Origin: Panonychus citri
Taxonomy: Eukaryota; Arthropoda; Arachnida; Trombidiformes; Tetranychidae
Direction: 5' to 3'
Length of the DNA: 64,000 nt
Assembly (NCBI RefSeq): GCF_014898815.1
Contig: NW_026515433.1
Coordinates: 1,448,501 to 1,512,500, forward strand
The number at the start of each line of letters is the position of its first letter. Position 1 is the first letter of the stretch. The notes beneath the pieces were generated by a model, which was not told where the DNA came from, ran no database searches, and was given only the letters and a program-made list of their open reading frames with translations. Shown here piece by piece: positions 35,921-49,000 of the stretch. The position numbers and the translations under genes are program-made.

Positions 35921-38487
35921 TTAATATCAGGAAAGAAAATATTTCTCTCTTTCTTGATTTATCATCTTTCTATTAATTTGGATGAGAATGAGAATAATGA
36001 TTGGAATCATGATCGATCCATGGACTTTTTTATTCTCAAAATGAGTTCGATATTAGATTCGTATTTATTACCGTTACTTTTTTTCCTTCTTCCTGTTTGA
36101 TTGAGCCTCCAATAAGTGAAGTCTTTTGTCTTTCTAGACTTTTTCAGTATTTTTCTGGTTCATCTGATCTAGAACTTTATTATCAACATGAATATCATGC
36201 AATCATCGAGTCTCACTTTGAGTAGGAAGAAGTAGAACTTTTTTTATATACTTTATTCCTTCATGAGAATAGAAAAAAAAAACTGAACCTCTGATTAAAT
36301 TCTGAATTCTCTTTACCTTCGTCTCCTTATTTTCCAAGTTAGAATTAAAGAATTTTCTTTACCCTCAATTCAGTTGACATTCGGCTCTCATCTTGTTACT
36401 ATTATTCAACTGTCAATGATGATAATAATTCTAAAGTAGATGATGATTATTGTTACCACCTTAACCCTTACCTCTCTCACCCACCCACCAATATTCACCC
36501 TGAAATCTCAGCATGAAAAGCAGTAGAAACAAACGAACCGGAAATTGAGTAACTGAACTTAAATCAAAAGGTTCGATTTCCGTTTATTGAGCAGAGAAGA
36601 AGAAGAAAAAAGCCCAAAGATGAAGATGTCACTGGATGATGAGAGAAAGAAGACAAAGAAGACAAAGAAGATGATCTTCAGTCATCCACTAATTTTCTAT
36701 TCTCTTCCATCTTCTTCTCTTACATCTTCATCTCCATCTTCATCATCTTCCATTTGATTTCTCAATAAACTTTTCCTTTTTGCTCTTTATTATTTTTCTC
36801 TTCTTTTTTTCTTCTTCTCTCAGATGAAATTTTCAATAACTTTTTCTCTTTTCTTTTTTTCCATCATCATGTTTATCAGAATTTGCTGAATCTTCATCCT
36901 GAGAGTGTAGAATGATAAAGACAAGTTAGAGAGAGAGAATTTTCTTTTTCTTCATCTTTATCTTGGAATCTTTCAGTCACGTGATATTATCATCAAAATG
37001 ATGAGGATGCTAAAGGAGTTTTATTAGAGACTTTGAACATTATTACCCCATGGATAAGAAAATAATCCAAAGATCAACGCACTGAGTTGAAACTTTTTTC
37101 GCGAAAATTTTCTCTTGCTAATATTTGTATTTACTGAATCAAAATCAGAATGAGATTCATTCATTATCAGTGGGAGGTGGGAGTTGAATCAATCGGTTAA
37201 TTTTCATCATCATCACTGGTGATTAAGAGCCATCAACCCGGAAATCAAGTTTAAATTGTATTTCCTGGCAAAATAACAACAAAAACAATCATTGTAATGA
37301 TATTATGTCGATCAACTAAAACACCAAAAGTGATCCTCATGTAAAACGATTACCATTACAATGGAAATATTAAATTACTCATTAATAATTATCTTCTATT
37401 ACGATCAATATAATAAATTATTAATAGTTGATGAGAACGAGAGAAGAAAAAAGCGCCAATTCGAAAAATTTCAAATTCTTGTCAAAGTTTTTCTCTCTCT
37501 TTTCTCATTTTATACAACAATTAATTTAAATTTTTACTGTTCTATTTTAATGACAACAATAATTATCCTTTTATTATTATATTGTAGGTTTAATTATCTA
37601 CCAATTATCTTGAATATTAATCATAAATATCCAATATGAAAAGTTACGATTGATGATCAATCACCAAGAATTCATTGGATTCTGAATCTATTGACACAAT
37701 AAAGTATATTAGCCATGAGCTATTATCATCATAACCATCATCATCATCATCATCATGATAACTTAAATGTCACAACCATGTCATCATCATGGTGATAATA
37801 ATAATTATCATCATCAAACTATTAGCACTAAATCATTGACAAATTTTCTGATTATGATGAAAACTTTTTTCTTGCCCATGATAATAATCATGATTGCGTG
37901 TTATTGTCAATCTTATGATTGAATCAATGCAAAAATTACTATCAACAACTACTACTGATTATGTTAATATAAATACAGAACTGGTGGATGAGGATGATTA
38001 TCAATACATTATCCTGACAGTTAAGGTTTTTAGTAAGTGTTGATAATTTGATTGAGACTAAAATCAGTGCAAACAAATGGTTACTGACAGTTGACATTAA
38101 ATTGATTGACATAAGTGGCGATATATTGATCATCAATCCCACCTCAACCTCCACCATCAGCTCATATTTGTTTCAATCTAATCATCATTTTTTTTCATAT
38201 CATATCTCCTTCCCAATAATCATCTGTAAATGATTAACACTAATCAAATCTAGATTTCTAAACAACAACATCAACGATTGTTATCAAGATAATCTTAATC
38301 CATAATTGATTGAACTTATATTCAGCTGATTGGTGATGAAGCAATTGTTTTATTTCAATCGATGTTTCAATTGCTTTTATATTAACATTTAAATGTTACA
38401 ATTAGATTGGTGAGTAAAAAAATGAATCAATATGAAAAATAGAAAGATACAATTACAGGTGATTAAGATTAACTGTTAATCTTTTAA

Positions 38488-40424
38488 TCATCTGTTATTT
38501 AAATAGATTGATTTAATTGGTGGTATCCGATAGAAAGCAAATGAATCATCAGCTAAAGATTTAAGTAAACTGTTGGTGTAAACGAATCGATGATTAGTAT
38601 TAATATGATTGTTCTGGTGGGGTGATGATTTAATTGCTGGGGATTTCTGATAATTCCAGGTAACGTCATGGGAACGGAGAGAGTCCATGATTGGTGGTTG
38701 GGGTGATGATGAAGATGAGTAAAGATGATGAGGATGATAGGGATGATGGAGAAGATTATTATTAGATGAATAGATTTGATGTTGAGATGGTTTGGTTTGT
38801 TGTCTTGATGTGTGGTGGTGATTATGATGATGTGAGGGTATTGGTGGTGGTAATGGAGGAGGTTGTTGTTGGTGGAGTGGGTGGTAAACTGGACGATGGG
38901 GAGAAGATAATTTGGATTAAGATGGACAAACGATTGAGCGCAAAGAGATTGATTCGAATCGTGTCCAGAATATTCAGCTGAACATAATATATTTCCAATT
39001 TCTCCACTTCGAGTGTTACTTGTTTCTCTTCTTCCTCTCTGTCTTTTTGATCTTCCACCTCGTAAATGTCTTCCGCCGACAACACCGACCATCGTTTGAC
39101 CTAAACTTCGTCTCATTGTATCACCTTCACAATCTTCATCGCAATAATCTTCCTCATCTTCAGGTTCACCTGAATCTCCATCTCCATGGATCCATGACAA
39201 TTTAATCAATTGTTTCGCTTTAGGTGTAAACATCACAAGGAAAACAATTAGTGAATTTATTTGTAATCCAAATCCGATAAATGCATCAGGACCCGAATCT
39301 CTTGAAACAAGATAACCAGTAATCCATAAAATCCAGACCAAAATTGAAGATAATCCGGAAATGGTTATGAAAAGTGCCTCACGATAATTTTCCCGATGCC
39401 GACGGATACGGAAAGATATTATTGAGACTAATAGAAGGAGTAAAATGTTATAACTCAATGAGTAATAATAAGTATCCGAAGTTGGTGAACTTGAACAAAG
39501 TGAATAAGTTGAAATCGACGAAGGTATTTGTTTATTAGAACTCGAATTTGTCGTTGAATGGTCATCAGTTGAATTGGCGGCAATTGAAATTCGTGATTCT
39601 GGATTGATGGAAGCAGATAATGAAGATGATACCGATGATGATGACGGAATTGTAGATGAGCTGAAAAAAAGGTCAAATGTTGGCCAGAATTTAAAGTTAT
39701 CCCATGAGCCAGAAGCGAGGATACCTTGAATGCTAAGAATGACCTGAGTGGACATGATGAAAAAAAGAAGCAAAAATTGGTAAAGAAGTGGAAGATAAGT
39801 TCCAGAGTGAAGACTGAGGAGGAAAATGCTCTTGACCAGAAGAGTACCAAAGATTAGGGAATAACCTAAGCCCAAACCCGCTGTGGTCAGTGTACAGATG
39901 AAGGTGGTCGGTGAGAGAAGGGTAAAGTACCCATGGAGGGAGGTGAGGAAAAGCGCTAAAAGTAAAGTTTGACCGAGAAAAAGTTGCGGTGGTTTTGAGG
40001 TTTTCCGATGGACACGAAAAATGACCAATGATTCAAGTAAAAGGATTAACAGAATATTAATCGAGGCTAAAGATAATAATGGGATAACCCATGATTCTGA
40101 TCTTAAAGTTAATCCCAATGAAGGTATTGGTATCCATACTGGTGAAGATATTGATCCGTTAACTGAATCACTTAAATTATGATTACTGTTTATGTCACTT
40201 GTTATATTGATTGGGATCATTGATTTACTTTTATTCCAATCATCAATCATTTTTGAATTCACTGATTGTTGTCCAGTTATTGGTGATGATGATGAGTTAA
40301 TTGCTGATGATGTTAGATAATTAATTAGATCAGCTTTGGTCCGAGATAAATTGGTTGACTGATGTAAACATTGACCATTAGCACATGGATATAACTGTAA
40401 ATCAAATATATTAGTTGATGACAT
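38488..40424 (-). CDS. Class C seven-transmembrane receptor, BOSS/GPRC5-like (one frame break in the tail)
   Basis: From ATG 40424 a short polar N-terminus with several N-glycosylation motifs is followed by seven hydrophobic helices (about residues 111-135, 147-168, 175-203, 208-235, 315-335, 345-370, 378-400). Helix 3 (YSLIFGTLLVKS) and the PKAK at the end of helix 7 are family C signatures; the NYREA plus LVW segment at helix 6 recalls bride-of-sevenless and GPRC5 receptors. The loop between helices 4 and 5 is unusually long and Ser-rich. The open frame runs to 38553, but after about 38912 codon use and composition move to the -1 frame, which stays open and protein-like (Pro/His/Gln-rich, then a polar C-terminus) to TGA 38488-38490. 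No signal peptide is seen, and a TTTACAG acceptor-like site lies 10 codons in, so an upstream first exon is possible. The ligand is unknown. Confidence 0.6.
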
Positions 40425-41009
40425 TTGGGAATGATATTGATTCCCGATTGCCAATTAATTGTATCAACTATTATCAACAATTAACTTTGTTATAACTTGA
40501 TATTCATTTAATGAAACACAAACTTGTTAATCCAAATATTAAAGTTGATTAGGATGATGAAGCCAATTGGAAAACAATTACAACATGATGATGATGATGA
40601 TGAAAACGATGATGATTTTGTTGACAGTAAATGAAGTGATAATTTATATGTGGAAGAAGATGGAAAAAATTTTACCTGTAAATAGTAAAACAGGTAAGAG
40701 ATGTGATTTGAACCAATGGAGAAAAAATTGAGAAAAGAATATTTTTTTTTTCTTCTTCTCACCTTGATGTTTTTTCCTCTATTAAAGTAAAGAGTATTGT
40801 TTAAGATGAAAATGATGATAAAGATGAAGATGAGGATGGAGAAAAAGTTGTCAGATAACCTTGCATCTTCTCACCTCTACAAACATTTGGGTAATAACAG
40901 GTAAGTTGCAATCGGACTTGACCAGCCCAAGGGTCAGTAACTTGTACCTAACGAACTGAACAACGGATCAACAAAGACTGAAATTTTTGCCTCAACTTTT
41001 CAGCGAAAT

Positions 41010-41011
<2 letters not shown>

Positions 41012-41032
<21 letters not shown>
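41012..41032. repeat. (GA)n microsatellite
   Basis: About ten GA units, some 600 bases upstream of the receptor ORF start. Confidence 0.85.
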
Positions 41033-41041
<9 letters not shown>

Positions 41042-41312
41042 AATGAGAGAGAAACTACTTGCAGCTCCTTCACCTAACATTCAATTTCTTTTATTTTTCA
41101 AGAAGAAGATGGAAGATAAGAGAAGAGAGAGAGAGAAAACTCTTTTCTTTCATTATCTTCCCTTCTCAGTTAGGGGTATCTTGTCTTCTTGTGCTTTTTC
41201 TGTTACCTGATCAACTCTTTCACCATGGAAATGATCAAATTATCGTAGATATTAGATTGATAATTATCATCAGTAACTCTGTGGTTCTAGTTAATATTTT
41301 TCCTTTCCACTT

Positions 41313-41340
41313 ACCAGGTAAAAAGCCATAGGCGGGCCCA
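41313..41340 (-). other. Candidate upstream exon of the receptor gene
   Basis: On the minus strand a GC-rich segment with an ATG (M G P P M A F Y L) ends at a good donor, CCTG then GTAAGTGG. Splicing in phase 0 to the TTTACAG site inside the receptor ORF would keep frame. Another ATG frame overlaps it. Weak; transcript data are needed to choose. Confidence 0.2.
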
Positions 41341-41649
41341 TAGTTTTTGAAAATTTTGCATCTCTTAGTTTTTGTTTGTTCCTTCATCTTCAAGATACAT
41401 CAACTATTTTCCCTCCTCCTTTAGCATCTCTACCTTTACCTCTATGACCGAGGTGAAAGTAACTCTCCACCCCAACTCATCTCTTTCTCTCTCTCTAACC
41501 TTTATTCTAACCCTCAACTCCCTTTATTTTGCCTCAGGGAGTTATGCTTTTACTTGGTTTCATGCTTGTTACCTTGCTTTTTATACTTTTTTCATATAAA
41601 AAGCATCTCAATACATTTTCCTCTATTCATCTTCATCTTCAAGATATTT

Positions 41650-41676
41650 TCTCTCTCTCTCTCTCTCTCTCTCTCT
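41650..41676. repeat. (CT)n microsatellite
   Basis: About 13 CT units. Confidence 0.9.
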
Positions 41677-43413
41677 TAATCATCTTCTTCTCTACAACTT
41701 TCTTTATTTTTCTTTTCAACTTGTAGCTTTCATCTTCTTACCCAAATTAAACACTCTGTATAATACCAATGGCTATTTGTTGATAGCCATCAGTAAGAAA
41801 AAGCAAAAACCTTTTGTTATCTTTTTGTTGGTCAACAAGATTAGAGGAGTTGATACAGTTTTACTTTTTCTTTCCCTGTACTTATTAGTTATAAGCAACT
41901 CGAGTCTCTGGTCAACGATTCAGTAATTGTTACACAGGTCAAGGTAATAATAGTTGTCTGGGGTAAAAAAAATTGCAAAATATATGCAATTGACTTCGCA
42001 ATCAAATTGTATTGATTGTTCAATGTGTGTGTGAGTATATTAATAACCACGATGAAAACGATTCATTTGTAATCATAATTGTAGGTTATCATCAATACGA
42101 TGGATTGAGGTTGATATTATACTAATTGTAAAGGTCATTTTACATTTTTAACCTTTGAGAAAAGGTGATTACAGTGAAGACGATTATGATAATGAGTGAC
42201 CAGAGGTAAAGATGATGGAGATAAGTTAGAAAATAAAATCTACAGCTAATAAGATGATAGAGATAAAGATGATGATAAGGTGAGTCTAGTTTCTCACTTT
42301 TTTTGCTTGGAAACGTTGAAGAAACAAGGTTAACATGGTAAGTGAATTAGAATCTGTGTTGAAATTATCATTTTTTACTTCTTGACTCTCATCACCTTCA
42401 TCATCATCATCTTCCTCTTGTATGTTATATGAAATTTCCACTTTTCAATTTTCTCTGAAAGTATAATCACCTAATTTCACCCTGATTATCCTGACATATT
42501 TACCTTGAGTTTTTGAAAGTCATCAATGAACTGGTAATACGATCTGATAGCCAACTGAGTTTGGTAAATATTGAAAAAACTTTCGAGGGTTGATTAAGTT
42601 TGGTGATATTTTTACCTTCCGATTTGGGCTAATTGAATGGACTAGATAAATTTCTGGTGAAAGTTTAAAGGTTGAAGTTCATGTAAGTTGATGTTGAGAT
42701 AATCTGATAATCTTATGGTATTAGAAGGAAAAAATTTCGATTGTTTTTTTTTCTCTCTGTACCTACAAACTTTTCACAGATAATCATATGTTCAGGTAAG
42801 TGAATCAGAATCAGGAAAAGTAAATGCATCAATAATAATACGATATATACATCATGGTATTGATGTTATATCTTTGAATGGAGGATGAAAAAAAACTGTT
42901 ATCTAAGTGAAATGGTTTCAGTTTCAGAGATGAGGTTATCAATCAAAGTTATCACCATGAGTGAGAGAGAGAGATGAAAACTTTTTCATTTTATGTTCAA
43001 CACTGAATTCAGTTAATCTCATAGGATTAAGCTCAAGTGAGAGCTCTAATATTACACCTGAGTTGGGAGGTAAAGGAAGAGTAGGTTATTCTGGAAGATA
43101 AAACATAGAAAAAGGATTTATCATGATGATGGAAAAGAAAAATTTGAAAATTTCATCGAAAATCTTCCATGGTTTCCATGAATTTACAGCCAATACTATT
43201 CACAGAACGATGAACATGAGATTATCATAATAATCTTTCATATTAATAATATCAACTAGAAATAACTTTGTATCAACATCTTTTTTTATTCATGAACTTT
43301 CATGATGATGACTTACAAATAATATCAGAATACAGAGATAATATCAGAGATGATATGAATTCACCCTGATAGAAATGCGGAAAATTTTAATATCATCTTA
43401 ATACCCAAAGGAT

Positions 43414-43442
43414 CTTGTTGGCCAAGTAAATTGGTCAACAAG
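43414..43442. repeat. 12-bp hairpin
   Basis: CTTGTTGGCCAA, a GTAAA loop, then TTGGTCAACAAG: 11 Watson-Crick pairs plus one G-U. TTGGTCAACAAG-like sequence also occurs near 41829. Confidence 0.65.
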
Positions 43443-46045
43443 TATAAACTGAAATCAAATCAATATCAATCATTGCGACAATGTCCAGTCTTGACCTTTA
43501 ATTCAATGAAAAGTTATCAACAAAATTTATCATCCACTGATTGTTACGTGAGTATTAATATAATCACTTTTTTAAAAATTCTGATTCAAAATGATTAGCA
43601 AACAATCAAGTCTCACAATTTATTTTTCTATCATACAATCATTTGAATTACAATCAACCTTTGATTGCAACGGTTTTGAAGCTGCAAGAGAAACTTGTAA
43701 ACAGTTTCAATCCTGATGATTGACAATTTGATTGATAAAATCACGCAATCAACTAATTCACTTCAAATTGACACTTAATTATAATCCAAAGTGATTAAAA
43801 ACAAACCTCTTACCAATCGCGTTAACATTATTAATATATTACAATGTAAATAATGATGAGTATCAAATTGTTATCACTTGATAATCCAATACAATTAACA
43901 CAATTAACTTTAAACACTTTTAGATGAGGAAAACATGAAAATATTCACAATTTGTAAATCAACAGTTAATTTCAAGGTAAAAAAGTTTCAGTAATCATCA
44001 GTTTCTCATCACCATCATGCAACAACAATCAACATGATGATGATAAATTCAAAAGTTGAATGAAGAAAATAACTTGTTGATGGCTATCGATTTGATTAAT
44101 TTGATTGTAGTTTTGATTGTTACACTAAATTATACAATGGAACGCGAAACGGGAAAAATTAAATAGCATTAGAGTTAAATCATAATGTTTACTATTAATC
44201 AATGGAATTAAATTGAAAGGTGAAAATAATTTCTCTCCGATTCTATCACAATAACCACCACCTAGAAAACCTGAATAAGTTTGTTACCTGTAAATGAACA
44301 TCAACCATTAACCATCATCAAGATCCACTGACCACCCTGAGTGAGATCGCTGACCGATTCGTGATGGACAAGAAAAAAAAAAAAAGATTCATTTTTTCCC
44401 TGGTAAATGATTGACAGATGATAGAAAAGACTTTATCATCATCAGAAAATTATGAAGATAATGATGATGAAATGCTCTCTCTCTCTCTCTATCTAAATAC
44501 CCGAATGTGATAGCCTTTGGTCAATCAAATGTAAGTTTAGAAAAATATTTGTTCATTCACTTTTCATGTAACCATTTTAAAATCTCATGTTTTTCATGGA
44601 TAAAAAATGATTCGGTGAACAATGAAATTTAATCATCATCTTCCTCCTCCTACATCACCACTTTATCATCATCATCATCCTCTCATCCTACCTTGTTGCT
44701 CTCAAGAAAAACAGCAACAAATAATCACCAGAAAAAAGATATTACGAAAAATATTAATAGAAGAACAAAAAATTTTCTCTTCTAATTCGTGTTTTTTTTC
44801 ATTCTTTTTAAGAACTTTCTCTCTCTCTCTCAATCTCACTCTCTCTCTACCTTTTATTGTCCCTTCTCCACCCACTCGATTACCTTAATTTTTCCCATTA
44901 ATCAATTAACTGTAGTAGTTTTTTTTTCTTCCGTCAAATTATCACAATGGTAACTACCTGGTTACCTTAAGTATCTACTTAGATATTTACATGGATTCGA
45001 ACAAGAATTTTTTTCTTTCTTATTAATACAATCATTTGATTTTCTCATTATTTTCATTCACAATTAACCTTTAACCGTTACACTCGTTGATTACTTTGCA
45101 TCTGAATGATAATTAATCTAATCGTCTGGGTTACTTGGTGGTAACAATTAGCTAAATGGTAACAATTGAGATCTGTTTATAAATTATGGCAGCATTTATA
45201 TTCATTAATATCAAAAGTAATTGAAGTTTTTTTTTTCCTCTCTCGTAATTGTTAACCATTGAGATAATTACAATGTAATTGTTTTTTAAGTTTAATTGTG
45301 TTGGATTTTGTTGTTGTTTTCATGATTAACTAATTGACCAGAAACAATTGAAATTCAACAGAACATGATTACATCTCTATTGTGATTTATATGTGCACTT
45401 GAAATTTAGCTCAGAGTTTGACCTTAATTTCAAGATAAATGAGTTTTGTCTTGATTGATTGAATCATTAGATTGATTAGTTTTAATTGTTATGAGAATTA
45501 GTCATTTATCTCATTGAAATTTCATAATTATTATTATTCTAAAAGGAAGACAATTCTCTCTCTTTACTCTGTCTTTTATATCTGATAATGAATTTTTCTA
45601 TTACTTTCACAATGATGTTTCCATTGGTCATTAAGGGTCATCTCATCATAGATTATGAGTCTTCATTTACCATGTTTGTCACGATGATGATGATGATGAA
45701 CTTATTGAATCTCATGATCGTTATTAAATTTTAATGATTGTTGGTAGAGTTGAGATAATGATCGCTCAGTGTAATCTGAATATCATTAGAACCAAATGAG
45801 AAAAAGTTCCGAGTGTAAACTTTCAAGTCCAATAGTCCAAGAGATTGATTCGAGTTTGATATCGATAAACTCAATGATAATGATTGAGATTCGAAAAAAG
45901 AAAATGAAAAAGAAAAAGTAATTCTGAAAATCGTTTCTTTCTCCTTCAATTTAATGATAATGACCACTGGTCATCTGAGCGTCTTCAATGTTTAATTAGT
46001 TGATTCCATGAAAAGTGATCACATTTTATTAGGTCAATGATGCTG

Positions 46046-46075
46046 AGGTGGGTGGTGAATGAACCACCCACACCT
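46046..46075. repeat. GC-rich hairpin
   Basis: AGGTGGGTGGT, loop GAATGA, ACCACCCACACCT. Eight perfect pairs next to the loop, extended by three after a 2-base bulge. GC-rich in a very AT-rich setting. Confidence 0.65.
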
Positions 46076-49000
46076 TTGAATCATTTCATGATTGTATTCA
46101 TCTTGCAATCAAGTTTAATTGTTATTAATTGTTACCATTTAACTGAAAATAAATGGTAAATACTATAACCTGATTCATGATCAGAATGTAAATTTTGATT
46201 CTTGATTCAATCATGTAATTTGCTCCCCCATGCAAACACATTATTCAGTCCTAATCATATTTAAATTGAGTTTCCATGAGATGTTATTTATCATCATGAT
46301 GATTGTTAAATATCATCATTTGATAATATCATTAATTTAAATTGCAAATTGTTGTCAAATCTTCATTTCAATTGAATTGTTAATTCTGGTCTACAGGTAA
46401 ATACACTGAGAAAGGTGAGAGTGTCAATAAGATGAGTCAACTTTTTGTTTTCCTCAATCATTTATATTGATACAAATTGAATATTTTCCAAGGATAAAGG
46501 ATGAAGATATTGCAAACATATTCCTATCATCATCATCTTTGCATAATAATAATACAGGTAAGTCATGCAAACGATAAACCATAAAGATGAAGATAAATAC
46601 ATTGATAATGTTTATCTATCATCTTTGTTGTTTTTTATTGTTTTTCTTTTGTTGTTTGTTTACCTGGTTACTTTTATTGGATAACATGACATTGCCTGCA
46701 AGCGAAATTGAATAAATTAAATAATGCTGACAATGAACTGCGAGAAATATTCAATTCAATTTCAATGATAAACAAACTATCAGAATGGTGATGCTGATGG
46801 TTTTGGTCATGGGAAGATATTGAAAGTTCATTTTCAAGGTAGATTGTTACAGAAAACGGAACATCGGAAAATGTATATGAACTTTGATACTTTTCAGGAT
46901 AATTTGATGGAGATGATGAAAAGATGAAGCTGAATCATAGCGAAATGATCAATGAGAGTTTATTATATAATATTTGAGAGAGAGAGAGAGATGTTGATAA
47001 ATAGGTTAGAAATTGACAGAACTTTTCTCTCTCATTTTCTGTTGCTCCTTTATTACCATTGAACTATCAACACCATCATGAATATTCAGAGCATTAGATG
47101 GATGAAAAGGATGAAAGAGATGATTGAAAATGAGAATACTATTCAATTCTATGCTTCTGCTATTCTCATATCATGTGAGAAATAAATACATGGAAATTGA
47201 TATGAACTCTTGTGAATTTGCAATTGATTAGAAAAGATGATGATGAAGATGATAAGGTCAATGTCGAAAAAAGAGCCAAAGAGATGAGAAAAAAAGTTCT
47301 GGTTACCCTGTAATTCAGAATGAAAATTGTTCATCATCAGGTTTCCATCATCAAGTAACAACAACAGATGACCAGTTACAATCAATCAAATTATATACCT
47401 TTTGGTCAGCAATGATGATGAAAGGAAAGCTTTTTTTTCATTTGATGAAAAAAAAATCGAAACGCAAAAAGTAAACATCAATTCTGTGCTTTTGCAATTT
47501 CATCTTCAAATAATGATGATGATTAAATGATGAAGATGATGATAAGTTTATCATCCTAAGTATATACCTTGTAACTCCCTCACTCACATACAATTATCAT
47601 CAATATCATCCCTCACCCTGAAATAGTGTGAGTGAGTGAGAGAGAGACTCAATCTATTCAGAACTTTTTTTTATCAATGTTACTCTGTTTCAGAAAATAA
47701 CCGGAAATAGTATTTTTTTATTGGCTTTGTTTTTATCTTTTCCTGATAAAATATAAGATAATCAAATGGTGTAATAAAAAAAGGTTGTAATATGATTAGG
47801 AGATTGATACGAGAAGGTAACAATCAATAAATTGTTGATGAACTCGATGGTTAAGGTTGAATGAGTGATGGAAATGAATTCTCATTGTAGTAACACAGAG
47901 GAGGCTCTTTGTTGACACTTTACCAAAACCTAATGAGGTTTGGTGACCTGAGGATCTTAAATCATCATCATCATCATCATCAACATCTTCATTTTCATCT
48001 TCATCTTTTCAGTCTGAATGTATATTCAAAGTATGATTGTGATAACTTCCTTGCCGGAAGTTATTCATCAGATGAAAATCATTTCTGATGCAAGGATGTC
48101 ACTTACAGATGATCCAATCATCACCCTGAACATGATGATCATGTTTCAATTAACCCTGTAAATCATAATCATCACTTTAATCATAATTTTTAATAATCAT
48201 ATCGCTGGTTAACTGGTTTTATTGATTGTGGGTGGATTTAGATTATCATGAAAACAGGTAATCATCATGATCGCAAATGAATAGTTCATGTGTTCAAGAC
48301 AAGGAAAAAAAGTTCTCATTCCTTAATCATCATCAACATCCGATCATCTAAATTGAGTTTATTTTAATCACGATGTGATGACAGTTAATCAGTTGGTCTA
48401 ATCACTGTTGTTGGTTTGATGAATATCAATCTAATTAATTTTGATTCTGTTAATTGTAATTAAGAGAAGATGAAGAAAAAAAAATGATTTTCAGAACATA
48501 AATGGGCTGGAAATTAATTAATTTCTCATATGATGATTAGTTTTTCCTTAATTTAGTTTGATTACTTTGATTATAATCAATGGAGAAAGTTAATTTGAAA
48601 CTAAATTAATTCTCTTATATATGAATAATAATTTAATTGCCTCAGGTAATTTACTAATCATTAACATCTTACTCTTCAATAAGTTTCATTTTCTAATCGA
48701 GTTAATCAATGTTTTAATTGTTCAAAATGATCAAATTCAAAGTTGAAATCAATTTATTAATCAAAGAGGAGACATTAAATTGTTTGAAATTCAGTTGGAA
48801 TTGGAAACAATTTAAAATCATCAATTGAATTTTAAATTGTTACTCTTGCAATTTAAGATTTTCATGTTTTCCCAATGATTCCTAATCAAAACTTTAAAAT
48901 GTTTAAACAACAATTAACTAATCATCGTATAGATGATGATTATAATGGTAGAGAAAAATAAATATAATTAATGATCTTTTAATTCATCCCAATGGGAATC

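Larger units (their letters stand above)
25883..38487. other. 12.6-kb gene-poor region
   Basis: No ORF here has recognisable domains or sustained codon bias. The sequence mixes ATCATGAT/AGAACTTTT/GAGA-type spacer with patches rich in AATTGTTAATTG (27760-28650, 34800-35280). Longer open frames such as 35281-35748 are translations of GA/CT-rich DNA. It could hold long introns, distal enhancers or noncoding RNA, but nothing in the sequence proves it. Confidence 0.6.

Noticed and set aside
40424..40454. Receptor start at 40454
   Set aside because: That codon is TTG directly after a TAA; the first ATG is at 40424.
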